The notes under the pieces: generated by a model
Databases searched by the model: none
Told to the model about the DNA's origin: nothing
Seen by the model: only the letters and a program-made list of their open reading frames with translations
Shown here: positions 1-8,036 of the stretch, piece by piece
How the letters are laid out: each line of letters begins with the position of its first letter
How positions within the stretch are numbered: the first letter of the stretch is position 1
Assembly: GCA_016771945.1 (NCBI GenBank)
Contig: QZLF01000001.1
Coordinates: 701,447-765,446 of the forward strand
Length of the DNA stretch: 64,000 nucleotides
Origin: Candidatus Leucobacter sulfamidivorax
GTDB taxonomy: Bacteria; Actinomycetota; Actinomycetes; Actinomycetales; Microbacteriaceae
Direction of reading: 5' to 3'
Position numbers and translations under genes: made by a program

Positions 1-267
1 GCAGACGACCTCGCACTCGAGGTGCGCGGTCGCGATGAAGCGATCGTAGACGGCGTGGCCCATGCCGATGCCGTGGATGAAGAGCAGGCGGGGCGGCGTT
101 CGCCTGTGCGTCGTCGCGTTCTCGTCTGCCGCGGTGCCGGGCCAGCGGAAGATCCGCAGCTCGTGGTGGCGGTGCGCGAAGCGGATCCGCTGGGGGTCGG
201 GGAGTTCGGGCGGCTCGGGTCGTTCTCGTGTCCCGCATCGGCGGCGTTCTCGTTCTCGCACCTCCAT
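1..267 (-). CDS. Alpha/beta hydrolase, N-terminal part (runs off window)
   Basis: The gene starts at the ATG at 267 and reads off the left edge, leaving 89 codons. The first ~30 residues are charged and arginine-rich. Then RLLFIHGIGMGHAVYDRFI gives the beta-strand plus HG oxyanion-hole motif of the alpha/beta-hydrolase fold. The nucleophile elbow and catalytic acid/histidine lie outside the window, so substrate class cannot be stated. It points away from the tRNA gene that follows. Confidence 0.7.
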   Translation of the reverse strand, partial: MEVRERERRRCGTRERPEPPELPDPQRIRFAHRHHELRIFRWPGTAADENATTHRRTPPRLLFIHGIGMGHAVYDRFIATAHLECEVVC

Positions 268-374
268 GCTTCCGACTGTAGCCACCCTATTCGTCGGGGG
301 TCCACTCGGGTGGTCGGTGGCGCTGGAAAATATGGCTAAGATAGAGGGGTTGCCCCGCCTCGGTGGGACGGCAA

Positions 375-448
<74 letters not shown>

Positions 449-451
449 CGT

Positions 452-492
452 TTTGAAAATGGGATCGGCCTCGTGTCGGTCCCATTTTCAAA
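452..492 (+). terminator. Hairpin terminator after tRNA-Pro
   Basis: Positions 452-464 (TTTGAAAATGGGA) are perfectly complementary to 480-492, giving a 13-bp stem with a 15-base loop, starting three bases after the tRNA. It is AT-richer than its surroundings. There is no strong trailing T-run, so both termination and processing roles are possible. Confidence 0.55.
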
Positions 493-655
493 TCCTCGGT
501 AGAACTGCACCTGCGAAGCAGATGGGCCCACGCGGTCCGAGAGGCTCCGCGACTCGCGCAGCGAGGCGTGGAGGGGCCGTGGGGACAAATCGCGAGCGAG
601 GGAGCAACGCACCGCGTTGCGACCGCTCACTTTTGTCGATTATGTGAGTCCCGAT

Positions 656-955
656 TCATGCTCGCCTGAGAATGTCGCTCACCACATGAATCGGAATCCC
701 CGCATTCACGAACCAGGTTGCACCTGCATGCCGCAGGTCATGACGGCGCAACCCCGGCAACCCCAGGGATGCAACCAACTCGTCCCAGCCGGTTGCATTC
801 CGCAACGCCGCAGTTGTGCTGACGCCTCCACGCGGACCCCGCAACAGGGGCGCGTTGCGACGATGGTGCACAGTGAACCGTTGCAACACCGGCGCAACCG
901 GCTCGATGATCGGAACGAGCCGAGCACGGCGCCCCTTCGGCGTCTTGACCGTTGA
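656..955 (-). pseudogene. Tyrosine recombinase (phage integrase), catalytic-domain remnant
   Basis: About 100 codons resemble the C-terminal catalytic domain of island or phage integrases. They include VKTPKGRRARLVPI (beta strands before the catalytic lysine region) and RRHDLRHAGATW, the HxLRHxxAT box that carries the catalytic His-Arg. The N-terminal SAM-like domain and first catalytic arginine are missing. The 3' end stops at ILRRA, just where the family continues into the GH-S-x-x-T-T-xxY segment, so the nucleophile tyrosine is absent too. It cannot be active. Its place ~200 bp from tRNA-Pro marks an old tRNA-targeted island. The stretch 493-655 between them shows no gene. Confidence 0.75.
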
Positions 956-1052
956 ACACTTCCTCGACGGCGAGGTCGAGTCCGCTGTACCCGGAGAACA
1001 GTGACCCGATCCGTTGGCGGCGGCCGTGGGTGTCGTCGTTCGGCTCGTGCAT
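954..1052 (-). pseudogene. DNA (cytosine-5) methyltransferase, N-terminal stump
   Basis: In a different minus-strand frame from the integrase stump, ~33 codons read NDDTHGRRQRIGSLFSGYSGLDLAV followed by EEVF. IGSLFSGYxGLDLAV is motif I (AdoMet-binding) of C5-cytosine methyltransferases, which normally sits at the extreme N-terminus. Similarity stops at ~954 and integrase similarity begins at ~955 in another frame, so this is a deletion or recombination joint between two genes. 1053-1255 holds no recognisable coding signal. Confidence 0.6.
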
Positions 1053-1255
1053 GAAGACTCCGGCAGATCGGTGATCCCCGGCCGTCGTCCGTTCACGGAT
1101 TTGACGCCGGGCTGGTCACCTGCCAAGTGCTCGCCGCACTTCCCGCCTCCGGCTCGAACGAGCTTGCGACGGGCCCCGCTGTCCTTGGCTCGACCCGTCT
1201 CTGAGCTGCCACACGTCTTTCAGGCGAGGTCGTCGTCTTCACGGTCAGGATACAT

Positions 1256-1274
1256 CGAACGATCAGACCGTTCG
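1256..1274. promoter_or_regulatory. Inverted repeat, probable TetR operator
   Basis: CGAACG (1256-1261) and CGTTCG (1269-1274) form a perfect 6-bp inverted repeat with a 7-base spacer. It ends three bases before the probable -10 box TAGAAT (1278-1283) of the TetR gene at 1290. This position, between -35 and -10, is typical for autorepression by TetR proteins. That this regulator binds it is inference. Confidence 0.5.
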
Positions 1275-1289
1275 TTCTAGAATCAGTCC

Positions 1290-1934
1290 ATGCGTTCTGA
1301 AACTGTAACAGTGGAGACCTCAGTGGTGGTCCGTGGATCTTCGCGGTCGTTCATCGAGACAGCGCGGCGCCGTCAGTTGATCGAGGCCGCGGTCGTGACG
1401 GTCAATGAGGTCGGGTATCACCGGGCGTCGTTGGCGGAGATCGCGGGGCGTGCGCGGATCGCCAAGAGCGCGGTGGCGTACTACTTCGCGTCCAAGGAAG
1501 GTCTGCTGCTCGACGTCGTGCAGACCGTGTTCGCGGCGCTGGGGGAGAGCGTGCTGACGGCGGTCGACGGGATCGACGAGCCTGTGGCGCGTTTGTTGGC
1601 GTATGCAGACGCGTATGTGGCGCACGTGGATGCGGAGCGTCAGGCGATCGCGGCGGCGGTGGAGATCGTGGTGTCGCATCGTACGGCGGACGGCACGCCG
1701 CTGTATCTCGTCGAGGACGAGGACGATACTGCCCTGTTGCGCAGCATCCTGCGCGCCGGAATCGACCAGGGCGTCTTCGTGGAGATGCCGCTCGATGTCG
1801 CGACCGGCCTTGCGGAGAGTGTGCTGGATCGTGCGATCACCCTCGTGCAACGCAACTCCGGCGCAGACCTCAGCGTGCTGCGTGCGCACGTCGTGCCGTT
1901 CCTGTTCCGGGCGCTGGGCGCCACCGATGACTGA
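1290..1934 (+). CDS. TetR/AcrR-family transcriptional regulator
   Basis: 214 aa. The N-terminal helix-turn-helix spans residues ~25-70 (RRRQLIEAAVVTVNEVG, then ASLAEIAGRARIAKSAVAYYF, ASKEGLL), followed by an all-helical ligand/dimer domain. TAGAAT sits six bases before the ATG with no Shine-Dalgarno sequence, so the mRNA is probably leaderless. The stop overlaps the start of the next gene (1927) by 8 bases, so it heads an operon with the TIM-barrel and CPBP genes. It most likely represses this operon through the inverted repeat at 1256-1274. The ligand is unknown. Confidence 0.85.
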   Translation: MRSETVTVETSVVVRGSSRSFIETARRRQLIEAAVVTVNEVGYHRASLAEIAGRARIAKSAVAYYFASKEGLLLDVVQTVFAALGESVLTAVDGIDEPVARLLAYADAYVAHVDAERQAIAAAVEIVVSHRTADGTPLYLVEDEDDTALLRSILRAGIDQGVFVEMPLDVATGLAESVLDRAITLVQRNSGADLSVLRAHVVPFLFRALGATDD

Positions 1935-2094
1935 GCCGGTGCGCGGGATCGGCTACGACGCTGGGGTGCTCTACGAGAAGGGCTTCGAGAGCAACCCCTT
2001 CTTCACCGAGCAGCATGCCCGCCGCGACTTCCGGGCGATCCGTGAGGAGCTCGGCTGCGATGCGGTGCTGATCATGGCCAGCGACCCCGACCGC

Positions 2095-2625
2095 CTAGGG
2101 CGTGTCTAGCAAATAGTTCAGCCACGCAACGACTCCATTGAGGACGACCGCAGCCCGATACACGACCGCGAGCTTGTCATACCGGGTCGCGAGCCCACGC
2201 CATTGCTTAAGGCGGCAGTAGCTGCGCTCGATGACGTTCCGGCCCCGGTACTTCACGAGATCGAGTCTCGGGGGCCTGCCACCTTTCGAGCCGCGTCGTT
2301 TCCGGTGACCCTGTTGATCCCGCGGCTCGGGGATCACGGCCTCGATGCCACGCGTGCGCAGATGGGTCCGGTTGGCTCGTGACGAGTACGCCTTGTCGCC
2401 CAGCACGGCCGCCGGGCGGGTGCGGCGCCCCACGCATAACTGCTCCAGCAACGGAATGAGCATCGGTGAATCGCCGTCCTGCCCGGCCGTGCAGATCGTC
2501 ACGAGCGGCAGACCCCGCCCGTCGACCAGCTGATGAGTCTTGGTGGAGAGGCCGCCCCGTGAGCGGCCGACCGCGTGATCAAGCGGCTCGGTCAGGAGAT
2601 TCTTGTAATTCGACGGAGCCCTTTT
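2095..2625 (-). CDS. IS5-family transposase, OrfB (needs frameshift from OrfA)
   Basis: The open frame starts after a TAA at 2626-2628 and has no convincing start codon of its own upstream of HAVGRSRGGLSTKTHQLVDG. It carries AVLGDKAYSSR (second catalytic Asp) and GRNVIERSYCRLKQWRGLATR, the Y-R-E-K signature with the catalytic Glu. The stop codon TAG (2095-2097) lies outside the element: it is read from the duplicated target bases CTA. Joined to OrfA, it would give a transposase of roughly 290 aa, normal for IS427 elements. Confidence 0.8.
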   Translation of the reverse strand, partial: KRAPSNYKNLLTEPLDHAVGRSRGGLSTKTHQLVDGRGLPLVTICTAGQDGDSPMLIPLLEQLCVGRRTRPAAVLGDKAYSSRANRTHLRTRGIEAVIPEPRDQQGHRKRRGSKGGRPPRLDLVKYRGRNVIERSYCRLKQWRGLATRYDKLAVVYRAAVVLNGVVAWLNYLLDTP

Positions 2626-3021
2626 TTACCCGAGTCACGTTCGTGGCGTGCTGATGCGCACGCGCGATCGTCGAGTCCACCGACACGTCCCAATCGATGA
2701 AGCCTTCACGGTCGGCGTGCTCGTGGAGGCGGGCCTGCACCCGGTCCCAGGTACCGTCATCGGCCATGCGCTTATGCCAGGCCCACACCGTCTGCCACAC
2801 ACCGAACGTGTCGGGCAGGTCGCGCCAAGCGATGCCGCATCGGTAGCGGTAGATGATGCCTTCGACCATCTGCCGGGCATCGGAGAACGGGCGCCCTTTC
2901 TTCCCCGTTGGTCCGGGGAGCAGGTCAGCGATCAGGGTCCACTGGGCATCTGAGAGGAGCTGGAATCGTGACATGCTGCCAGGATTCCAGCTCTACCCAC
3001 AACTAATTGCTAGACACGCCC
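2098..3021 (-). mobile_element. IS5-family (IS427-like) insertion sequence, 924 bp
   Basis: The ends are GGGCGTGTCTAGCAA at 2098 and its complement ending at 3021; over 21 bases the two ends differ at one position. The flanking duplication is TA (2096-2097 and 3022-3023), within the original target CTAG. Two overlapping minus-strand reading frames (2579-2974 and 2095-2625) encode a DDE transposase in the IS427 layout. Both ends are complete and similar, so the insertion looks recent. Confidence 0.9.
2579..2974 (-). CDS. IS5-family transposase, OrfA
   Basis: 131 aa. The N-terminal DUF4096-type region (LLSDAQWTLIADLLP, then GRPFSDARQMVEGIIYRYRCG and WRDLPDTFGVWQTVW) is followed by WDVSVDSTIARAHQHA, which holds the first catalytic Asp of the DDE triad. 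The frame closes at 2579. The rest of the enzyme continues in the +1 frame (OrfB). An A6G run at 2621-2627 could support slippage, but the break may also be a plain inactivating indel. Confidence 0.85.
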   Translation of the reverse strand: MSRFQLLSDAQWTLIADLLPGPTGKKGRPFSDARQMVEGIIYRYRCGIAWRDLPDTFGVWQTVWAWHKRMADDGTWDRVQARLHEHADREGFIDWDVSVDSTIARAHQHATNVTRVKKGSVELQESPDRAA

Positions 3022-3847
3022 TAGCTGTCGCGGCGGGCATCGCCGCGGCGCAGGGGCTCGGGGTGTGGCTGCAGCCGCGTCCCTTCGACCGTCCCCGCCA
3101 CGAACTCGTGGACGTCGTGCGCTCAGCAGCCGCCACCGCTGAGCGCCTGCGCGTGTCGGGCGCGGAGGTGGGGCTGGTCGTCGGTTGCGAGCTCACGCTG
3201 TCGACGCCGGGGATGCTGCCGGGCCCGACGTTCTGGGCCCGAGGAGCCCTGCTGACGGTGACGTTCCCCCTGCTGCCGTTGGCGAACCTGCGCCTGCGGC
3301 GTCTGCTCGCCGAGCTCGTCGATGAGGCGCGGGAGCGCTTCGCCGGGCCGGTGACGTATGGGGCGGGGGAGTGGGAGCGTCCGGACTGGTCGATCCTCGA
3401 CGTCGTCGGCGCCGACCGCTACCGCGACGCGCGCAACGCCTGGCGGTTCGAAGAGGACATCCATGCGCTCGTCGATCGGGCGCACGCGCAGAACAAGCCC
3501 TGCTACGTCTTCGAGTTCGGGTCCTGCACCTACCGCGGCGCAGCGGCGAAGGCCTCGACCGCGGCGGGCGTGCTCAGCGGGAGCACCGAGCTGTCCGTGC
3601 CGAAGACCCTCGTCCGAGACGAGCAGGAGCAGGCCGACTACCTCACCGATCTGCTCGACGTGTTCGACCGTGCGGGAGTGGACGGCACGTTCGTCTGGGG
3701 TTTCAGTGAGCCCGCCCTGACGACCTCCGACGAGCCCGGCCGAGACCTCGACCTCGCCAGCTACGGCATCGTCGCCGCTCACGCCGACGGCACGTGGACG
3801 CCCAAACGCGCCTACCTCGACCTCGCGCACCGACACCGGGGAACGCC

Positions 3848-4684
3848 ATGACGACAACGCCCAGGCCACGGTCCCGTCGGTTCTTCTCGGCCGTGTGGCG
3901 GATCGCGCTGGCCCTCCTCCCGCTCGGCGCGGGACTGGCCCTCGCGACGATCCTGCTCCCCGCATCGGACCACCACCGCTCCGACCCGGCGACGCTGGGC
4001 CTCCGGATCGCAGCGGGCATCGTGATCAGCGCCGCCGTCCTCACCGTGATCGCTCTTCTGGTCCGCCGCGCCGACCAGCGCCGGATGCGCGATGCCGGGC
4101 TCACGAGCGTGCGAACCGGATGGCGGCTGGCCGTGTGGGGCGTAATCGTCTGGACCATCCCGGCCGCTGCAACCTTCGGAGTGCTCGCCCTCCTCGGCGC
4201 CCCGCTGACCGTCACCGTCCCCGGACCGGAACTCGCGCGAACCGTCATCCTGCTCCTGGTCGCGGTGCTCCTTGCCGAAGCGCTTCCCGAGGAGGCGGTC
4301 TTCCGCGGCTACGTCACCACCGTGCTCGGAACCCTCACCCGCGGATGGGGTGTCATCATTATCCAGGCGCTGCTGTTCACCCTCTTCGCCGCGCTCCTGC
4401 GGCAGAACGCCAACCCCGCCGACCTCTCACTCTTCCTCGCAATGGGCATCGGCTTCGGCTACCTCCGCATGATCACCGGCTCAGTGTGGATGCCCATCGG
4501 GTTCCACACCGCCTTCCAGTCCGGCGCGCAACTGGTCCTCACCCACGACGCCATCGACTTCGCCGGCGGCACCGGCGCGGCCATGCTCGCCCTCGGCGTC
4601 ATCCCGTTCTCGGTCGCCGCGATCCTCATCAGCAGCACCGGCATCCCCCGCATCGTCCACCCCGGCCCTGGCAGCACCCGCTGA
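3848..4684 (+). CDS. CPBP-family intramembrane metalloprotease
   Basis: 278 aa with about eight hydrophobic segments. The family motifs are present: EEAVFRG at residues ~144-150 (EExxxR, metal and catalytic Glu) and FHTAFQS near residue 220 (FxxxH/N motif), with HxxFQ supplying a zinc ligand. CPBP (Rce1/Abi) proteins cleave near CAAX termini or act in bacteriocin self-protection and phage-defence contexts. The start overlaps the preceding gene as ATGA, so translation is coupled to the now broken TIM-barrel gene. The IS upstream probably reduces or rewires expression. Confidence 0.85.
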   Translation: MTTTPRPRSRRFFSAVWRIALALLPLGAGLALATILLPASDHHRSDPATLGLRIAAGIVISAAVLTVIALLVRRADQRRMRDAGLTSVRTGWRLAVWGVIVWTIPAAATFGVLALLGAPLTVTVPGPELARTVILLLVAVLLAEALPEEAVFRGYVTTVLGTLTRGWGVIIIQALLFTLFAALLRQNANPADLSLFLAMGIGFGYLRMITGSVWMPIGFHTAFQSGAQLVLTHDAIDFAGGTGAAMLALGVIPFSVAAILISSTGIPRIVHPGPGSTR

Positions 4685-4760
4685 TCGCCTCCGCCACAGC
4701 GTTCGAGGGAGGTTCTGACGGCACCGGATCCCGCCTGAGTACCTGCCTGCGACGGTCTCG

Positions 4761-5378
4761 ATGCGCGTTATGAGCGCCGGGGATGGTTACAAGTACCTGT
4801 TGAAGTCGGTCGCTGCAGGAGATGGCGAGCGAAGCCTCAGCACGCCGCTGACCCGCTACTACGCTGAGGCGGGCACCCCGGCGGGATTCTGGGTGGGATC
4901 GGGCCTGGGCCGTCTCGGGCACGGCGAGCTAGTTGAGGGCGCCCAGGTATCCGAAGCGCAGCTACAGCTCTTGATCGGGATGGGTCACGACCCGATCATT
5001 GGCGAGCCGCTGGGACGCGCCTATCAGCAGTTCGCGTCTGTCGCTGATCGGGTCAAGCAGCGCGTCGACGCGCTCGATCCCGAACTTGGGCCGGCCGCCA
5101 AGGCGCATGAGGTCGCCACCATTGAGGCCGAGGAAGCCGAGCGCGGCACCCGCCGTGCGGTGGCCGGGTTCGACTTCACTTTTAGCGTTCCGAAGTCGGT
5201 CTCCGCGATCTGGGCGGTTGCGGACGCGGGCACGCAGTCGCTGATTGCTGAGGCGCATCATGCTGCGGTTGCAGAGCTGGTTGTGTTCCTCGAACGGGAG
5301 GTTGCAGCGACCCGCGTGGGTGCGACCGGCCCGGACGGCGCCGTTGCGCACGGGTTGGTGGTCCGCTGGTGCCGGTGA
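4761..5378 (+). pseudogene. TrwC/MobF-type relaxase, N-terminal stump
   Basis: 205 codons match the start of actinobacterial TrwC-domain relaxases: the opening RVMSAGDGYKYLLKSVAAGDG, LTRYYAEAGTPAGFWVGSG, then FDFTFSVPKSVSAIWAVAD and RVGATGPDGAVA. Similarity ends near 5345. The sequence then runs AHGLVVRWCR and stops, before the three-histidine metal site (…HTH) and the helicase domain. Full proteins exceed 1000 aa, so conjugative nicking is lost. It is a fossil of an integrated conjugative element. 5379-5510 shows nothing recognisable and is probably the right edge of the island. Confidence 0.8.
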
Positions 5379-5522
5379 CTGGTGACGGAGCCCCAGAACA
5401 GCAACAAGATCGGCGCCGGAATGTCGGATGCTTCATCTGCTCTTATGACGAAGCTCACCGTCTTCCTCACGCATGAGCGGGTGAAACAGCAGTGCAGATG
5501 CGAGTCCCCATAGGATGCCCGT

Positions 5523-6032
5523 ATGCCCGAAAGCACCATCGCCAACCTCCCGCTGCGCCGCCGGCCGATCGACATCTTCTTCGCCGCGATGTTCACGATC
5601 TTCATCGTGACCTCGTGCATCGCCGACATGCTGCCGACCCTCGGCATCGACTTCTCGCAGCCGAACGGCAGCTTCCTCGTCGACTCCAACTACTGGTACG
5701 CGCACGACGCCGATCCGCTGTTCATGCATCCGCCGGTCTGGATGCGCATCGTCACGGGCCTCTCGGCCTTCGTCTACCTGTTCTTCTACATCGTCCTCGT
5801 GCCGGCGCTGCTGCGCGGCTGGAACTGGATCCAGCTGCCAGCCGTCATCTATGCGACCGCGATCAGCGTCATCACGGGCGTCATCGTCTTCGGTGTCGAG
5901 TTCTTCGGCGAGCCCGAGTTCCAGACCCAGAATCCCGCCAAGTTCCTCGCCTTCAACCTGCCGTACGTGCTCATCCCGCTGCTCCTGCTGATCCGGATGC
6001 GCAAGCCTCTGCCCTTCACGCGCAAGTTCTGA
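5523..6032 (+). CDS. EXPERA/emopamil-binding-like membrane protein
   Basis: 169 aa with four to five predicted membrane helices (residues ~17-40, 72-95, 103-125, 143-160). The pattern YWYAHDADPLFMHPPVWMRIVTG and the following aromatic-rich helices fit the EXPERA fold (EBP, TM6SF2, sigma-2 receptor relatives). In eukaryotes these bind sterols or are isomerases; bacterial roles are unknown. The start is fixed by TAGGAT six bases upstream of the ATG (leaderless). It is the first normal chromosomal gene after the island. Confidence 0.6.
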   Translation: MPESTIANLPLRRRPIDIFFAAMFTIFIVTSCIADMLPTLGIDFSQPNGSFLVDSNYWYAHDADPLFMHPPVWMRIVTGLSAFVYLFFYIVLVPALLRGWNWIQLPAVIYATAISVITGVIVFGVEFFGEPEFQTQNPAKFLAFNLPYVLIPLLLLIRMRKPLPFTRKF

Positions 6033-6262
6033 GCGCCGTCAGGGAACCGCGCGGCAGGGAAACGCTACGCGAACCGTCCGCCGGGCTCGACGGTGCTTAT
6101 CGCGGGATCGTAGGTCAGCTCGATGTGCGACCCGAGAGGCCGCGGGGTCAGCGCCTCATTCAGATTCGGTCTCGGGATCGGAGGCGATCCGGAAGGCCCG
6201 GCACCGCGGGGGGAGCCGATCGTCTACTCTTGACGCAGTCGAGGTGCGGCAGGGGGAAGATC

Positions 6263-6745
6263 GTGGGCTATTTCATTCTGGTGATCGCGCAGACCGTGGT
6301 GCTGCCGATCGTCTCGGGGAGCATCGAGCTTGCGACCGTCGGGGGAGACCCCGTGCTGGTCTTCGGCAAGTGGTGGGTGTTCTGGGGCGTCGGCACTCGC
6401 CTGCTCCTCGCAGGCATCGCGCAGGTCTCCGGCAAGGGGACCACGTCCAAGATCCTGGGCTCCTCCGCGCCGAGCGCGCAGGAGCGGCAGATCACAGCCG
6501 AACTCGGCACCGCCAACCTGGGGATGGGGCTCGCCGGCCTTCTCGCGCTCGTGCCGGGGTGGGCGCTCCCGGCGGGGCTCGCGGGCGGCGTCTTCCTGCT
6601 CATTGCGGGGTTGATGCACGTCGCCAAGAAGGGCAAGAACCCGCAGGAGACGCTCGCCACCTGGACGGATCTCATCGTGGGGGCTGTCGTGCTGGTGCTC
6701 GCCGCCTACGTTCTCGTGCGCGCGCTCATCGGAGTCGCCGCATAG
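6263..6745 (+). CDS. Four-helix membrane protein, DUF6790-like
   Basis: 160 aa from a GTG preceded by AGGGGGA. It has four hydrophobic segments with WWVFWGVGTRLLLAGI and GTANLGMGLAGLLALVPGW between the first pair and the second. It resembles small DUF6790-type membrane proteins (another lies at 15118), but only loosely. No catalytic motif is visible. The 230 bases before it (6033-6262) contain no supported gene. Confidence 0.5.
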   Translation: MGYFILVIAQTVVLPIVSGSIELATVGGDPVLVFGKWWVFWGVGTRLLLAGIAQVSGKGTTSKILGSSAPSAQERQITAELGTANLGMGLAGLLALVPGWALPAGLAGGVFLLIAGLMHVAKKGKNPQETLATWTDLIVGAVVLVLAAYVLVRALIGVAA

Positions 6746-6839
6746 GCGACGCAGGGATCGCCCGGCTTCTGAGAGCGAGGCGCATCCGGAGCACGAAGAG
6801 GCGGGCGAGGTGCGAGCCGCGGGCGAGAGGCGACGAACC

Positions 6840-7256
6840 TCACTCCACGGGCTCCACCGCGATCACCTTGGCCGACCACGGGCAGTAGGTGTCGCTCGTG
6901 AGGGTGCCGTCCTCCACGAACTCCGGCAGCCCGTCGCACACCTCGGTCGTGAAGTCGGCGAACTCGACCGTCTTCGGATCGATGTGCCACGACCACGGCG
7001 CGTTCACGGAGGGGGAGTCGCGGACGATCCTGCCGACCGGGATCGACGCGACCTCCTCGCCGTTCAGGAGCTGCGTCGCGTGCTCGACGAGTTCTGCGGT
7101 GACGAGCTCGATGCGGAACTGCTGGCCCTCGATCTCGAAGGTGGCGACGCTCGGCACGGCGACGCCGGCGCTGCACCCGGAGAGCGCCAGGCCGGCCAGC
7201 AGCGCACTCGGGGCGAGCAGGCAGGAGATGATGGGTGTCCTCGGCGGTTTCGGCAT
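6840..7256 (-). CDS. BP74-domain-like lipoprotein
   Basis: 138 aa. A lipoprotein signal runs to the lipobox LSGC (Cys ~28), so the mature protein is membrane-tethered outside. The rest matches the compact BP74 N-terminal-type domain: FEIEGQQFRIELVT, then PVGRIVRD, APWSWHIDPKTVEFADFTTE, VCD, and CPWSAKVIAV near the end. The two Cys may pair. Bacterial members are uncharacterised. It stands alone between two remnants and the DUF6790-like gene. Confidence 0.65.
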   Translation of the reverse strand: MPKPPRTPIISCLLAPSALLAGLALSGCSAGVAVPSVATFEIEGQQFRIELVTAELVEHATQLLNGEEVASIPVGRIVRDSPSVNAPWSWHIDPKTVEFADFTTEVCDGLPEFVEDGTLTSDTYCPWSAKVIAVEPVE

Positions 7257-7274
7257 GACGACATCCTCTCCGAT

Positions 7275-7905
7275 CTAGCCCCCGGATCGCGAGCCCGGGA
7301 TGACCGGGATCTCGAGAGCGGAGGATCGCCCTGGCTCCCAGGCGATCGTGGCGATGCCGGAACGGCTGTGCTCGTGGCGGCTGTGTTCGTAACGGCTCCG
7401 CTCGTAGCGGGTGGGGAAGTGCCCGAACAGCGGGTTCCGGGGCTGCAGGTAGCGGCCGGCGATCATCAGCCGCAGGCTCTCCCCGGCGTGGAACAGCGTC
7501 GCAGAGGGCGTCAGCGCGATGGTCGCTTCGACCTCCTCGCCGTCGCGTACGGGAAGGAGTCGACGGAACGCGTACTCCGGCTGGTGGGGAGTGCTGAGCT
7601 CCTCGTCGAGTTCGCGCAGCGCCAGCCGCAGACGGCCCTGCGCGACGTGGTCGCGCCCGTATCCGTAGGATCCCTCGAACGGCACCGGCGCACCGCCGGC
7701 CCGCTTCTCGACACCGACGAAGAGATGCGGATCCCGCGCGCCCTTCGTCGCCACGCGGAGCCGCAGCGTCATGGGACCGGTAAGCTCCGTGTCCTCGCGG
7801 AAGACGTACTCGAACGCGGCGGCGTTGCGCCGCAGATCGAAGGCGACCTCGCCGGCCGCGGGCTCCCTCTCGCAGAGCGCGCCGCCCTCGGCCAGGCGCG
7901 AGTCC
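7275..7905 (-). pseudogene. CocE/NonD hydrolase, C-terminal PepX_C domain remnant
   Basis: The frame lacks a proper start. It enters at RLAEGGALCEREPAAGEVAF, the linker that precedes the jelly-roll domain of CocE/X-Pro dipeptidyl-peptidase-like esterases, and continues through the domain (GPMTLRLRVATKG, DPHLFVGVEKR, GRLRLALRELD, FHAGESLRLMIAGR) to a normal stop. The alpha/beta-hydrolase catalytic half (Ser-Asp-His) is gone. At ~7905 it abuts a fragment on the opposite strand, so a deletion or inversion removed the 5' half. Confidence 0.7.
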
Positions 7906-8014
7906 CGAGAGCTACGAGCTGCTCTGCCGCCGCCTCGGCTACGATCTCGACCGGTTCCGCGACTGGATGAGACGCACTCTGCTCGCCGCGATCCTCGCCT
8001 CGAGCGACGGGTAG
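7903..8014 (+). pseudogene. C-terminal fragment of an unidentified gene
   Basis: About 36 codons in good high-GC codon usage read PESYELLCRRLGYDLDRFRD and then WMRRTLLAAILASSDG before a TAG at 8012. The pattern (amphipathic helix, LGYDLDRFRDW, small hydrophobic helix) recalls the last helices of aminoglycoside-phosphotransferase-type kinases, but it is too short to be sure. It has no start and begins exactly where the opposite-strand PepX_C remnant loses similarity. Confidence 0.35.
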
Positions 8015-8036
8015 GCCGCTGCCCGGCCTACCCGGC

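Larger units (their letters stand above)
1927..3851 (+). pseudogene. TIM-barrel 'abortive infection'-type protein, split by an IS
   Basis: Codons 1-57 (1927-2097, MTEPVRGIGYDAGVLYEKG onward) and codons 58-332 (3024-3851) fuse exactly when the IS and one copy of the TA duplication are removed, restoring DRL/AVAAGIAAAQGLGVW. The restored 332-aa protein resembles glycoside-hydrolase-like TIM-barrel proteins that databases label 'abortive phage infection protein'. Barrel-like motifs are VTYGAGEWERPDW, VGADRYRDARN, CYVFEFGSCT and FVWGFSEPA; the last two carry candidate acidic catalytic residues. In the present state translation ends at codon 61 inside the IS. The last base pairs overlap the CPBP start (ATGA). 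Biochemical function is not established. Confidence 0.75.

Noticed and set aside
6033..6262. Minus-strand short frame ending HIELTYDPAISTVEPGGRFA
   Set aside because: Codon usage looks natural, but it has no start, no ribosome site and no family I recognise; too weak to call.
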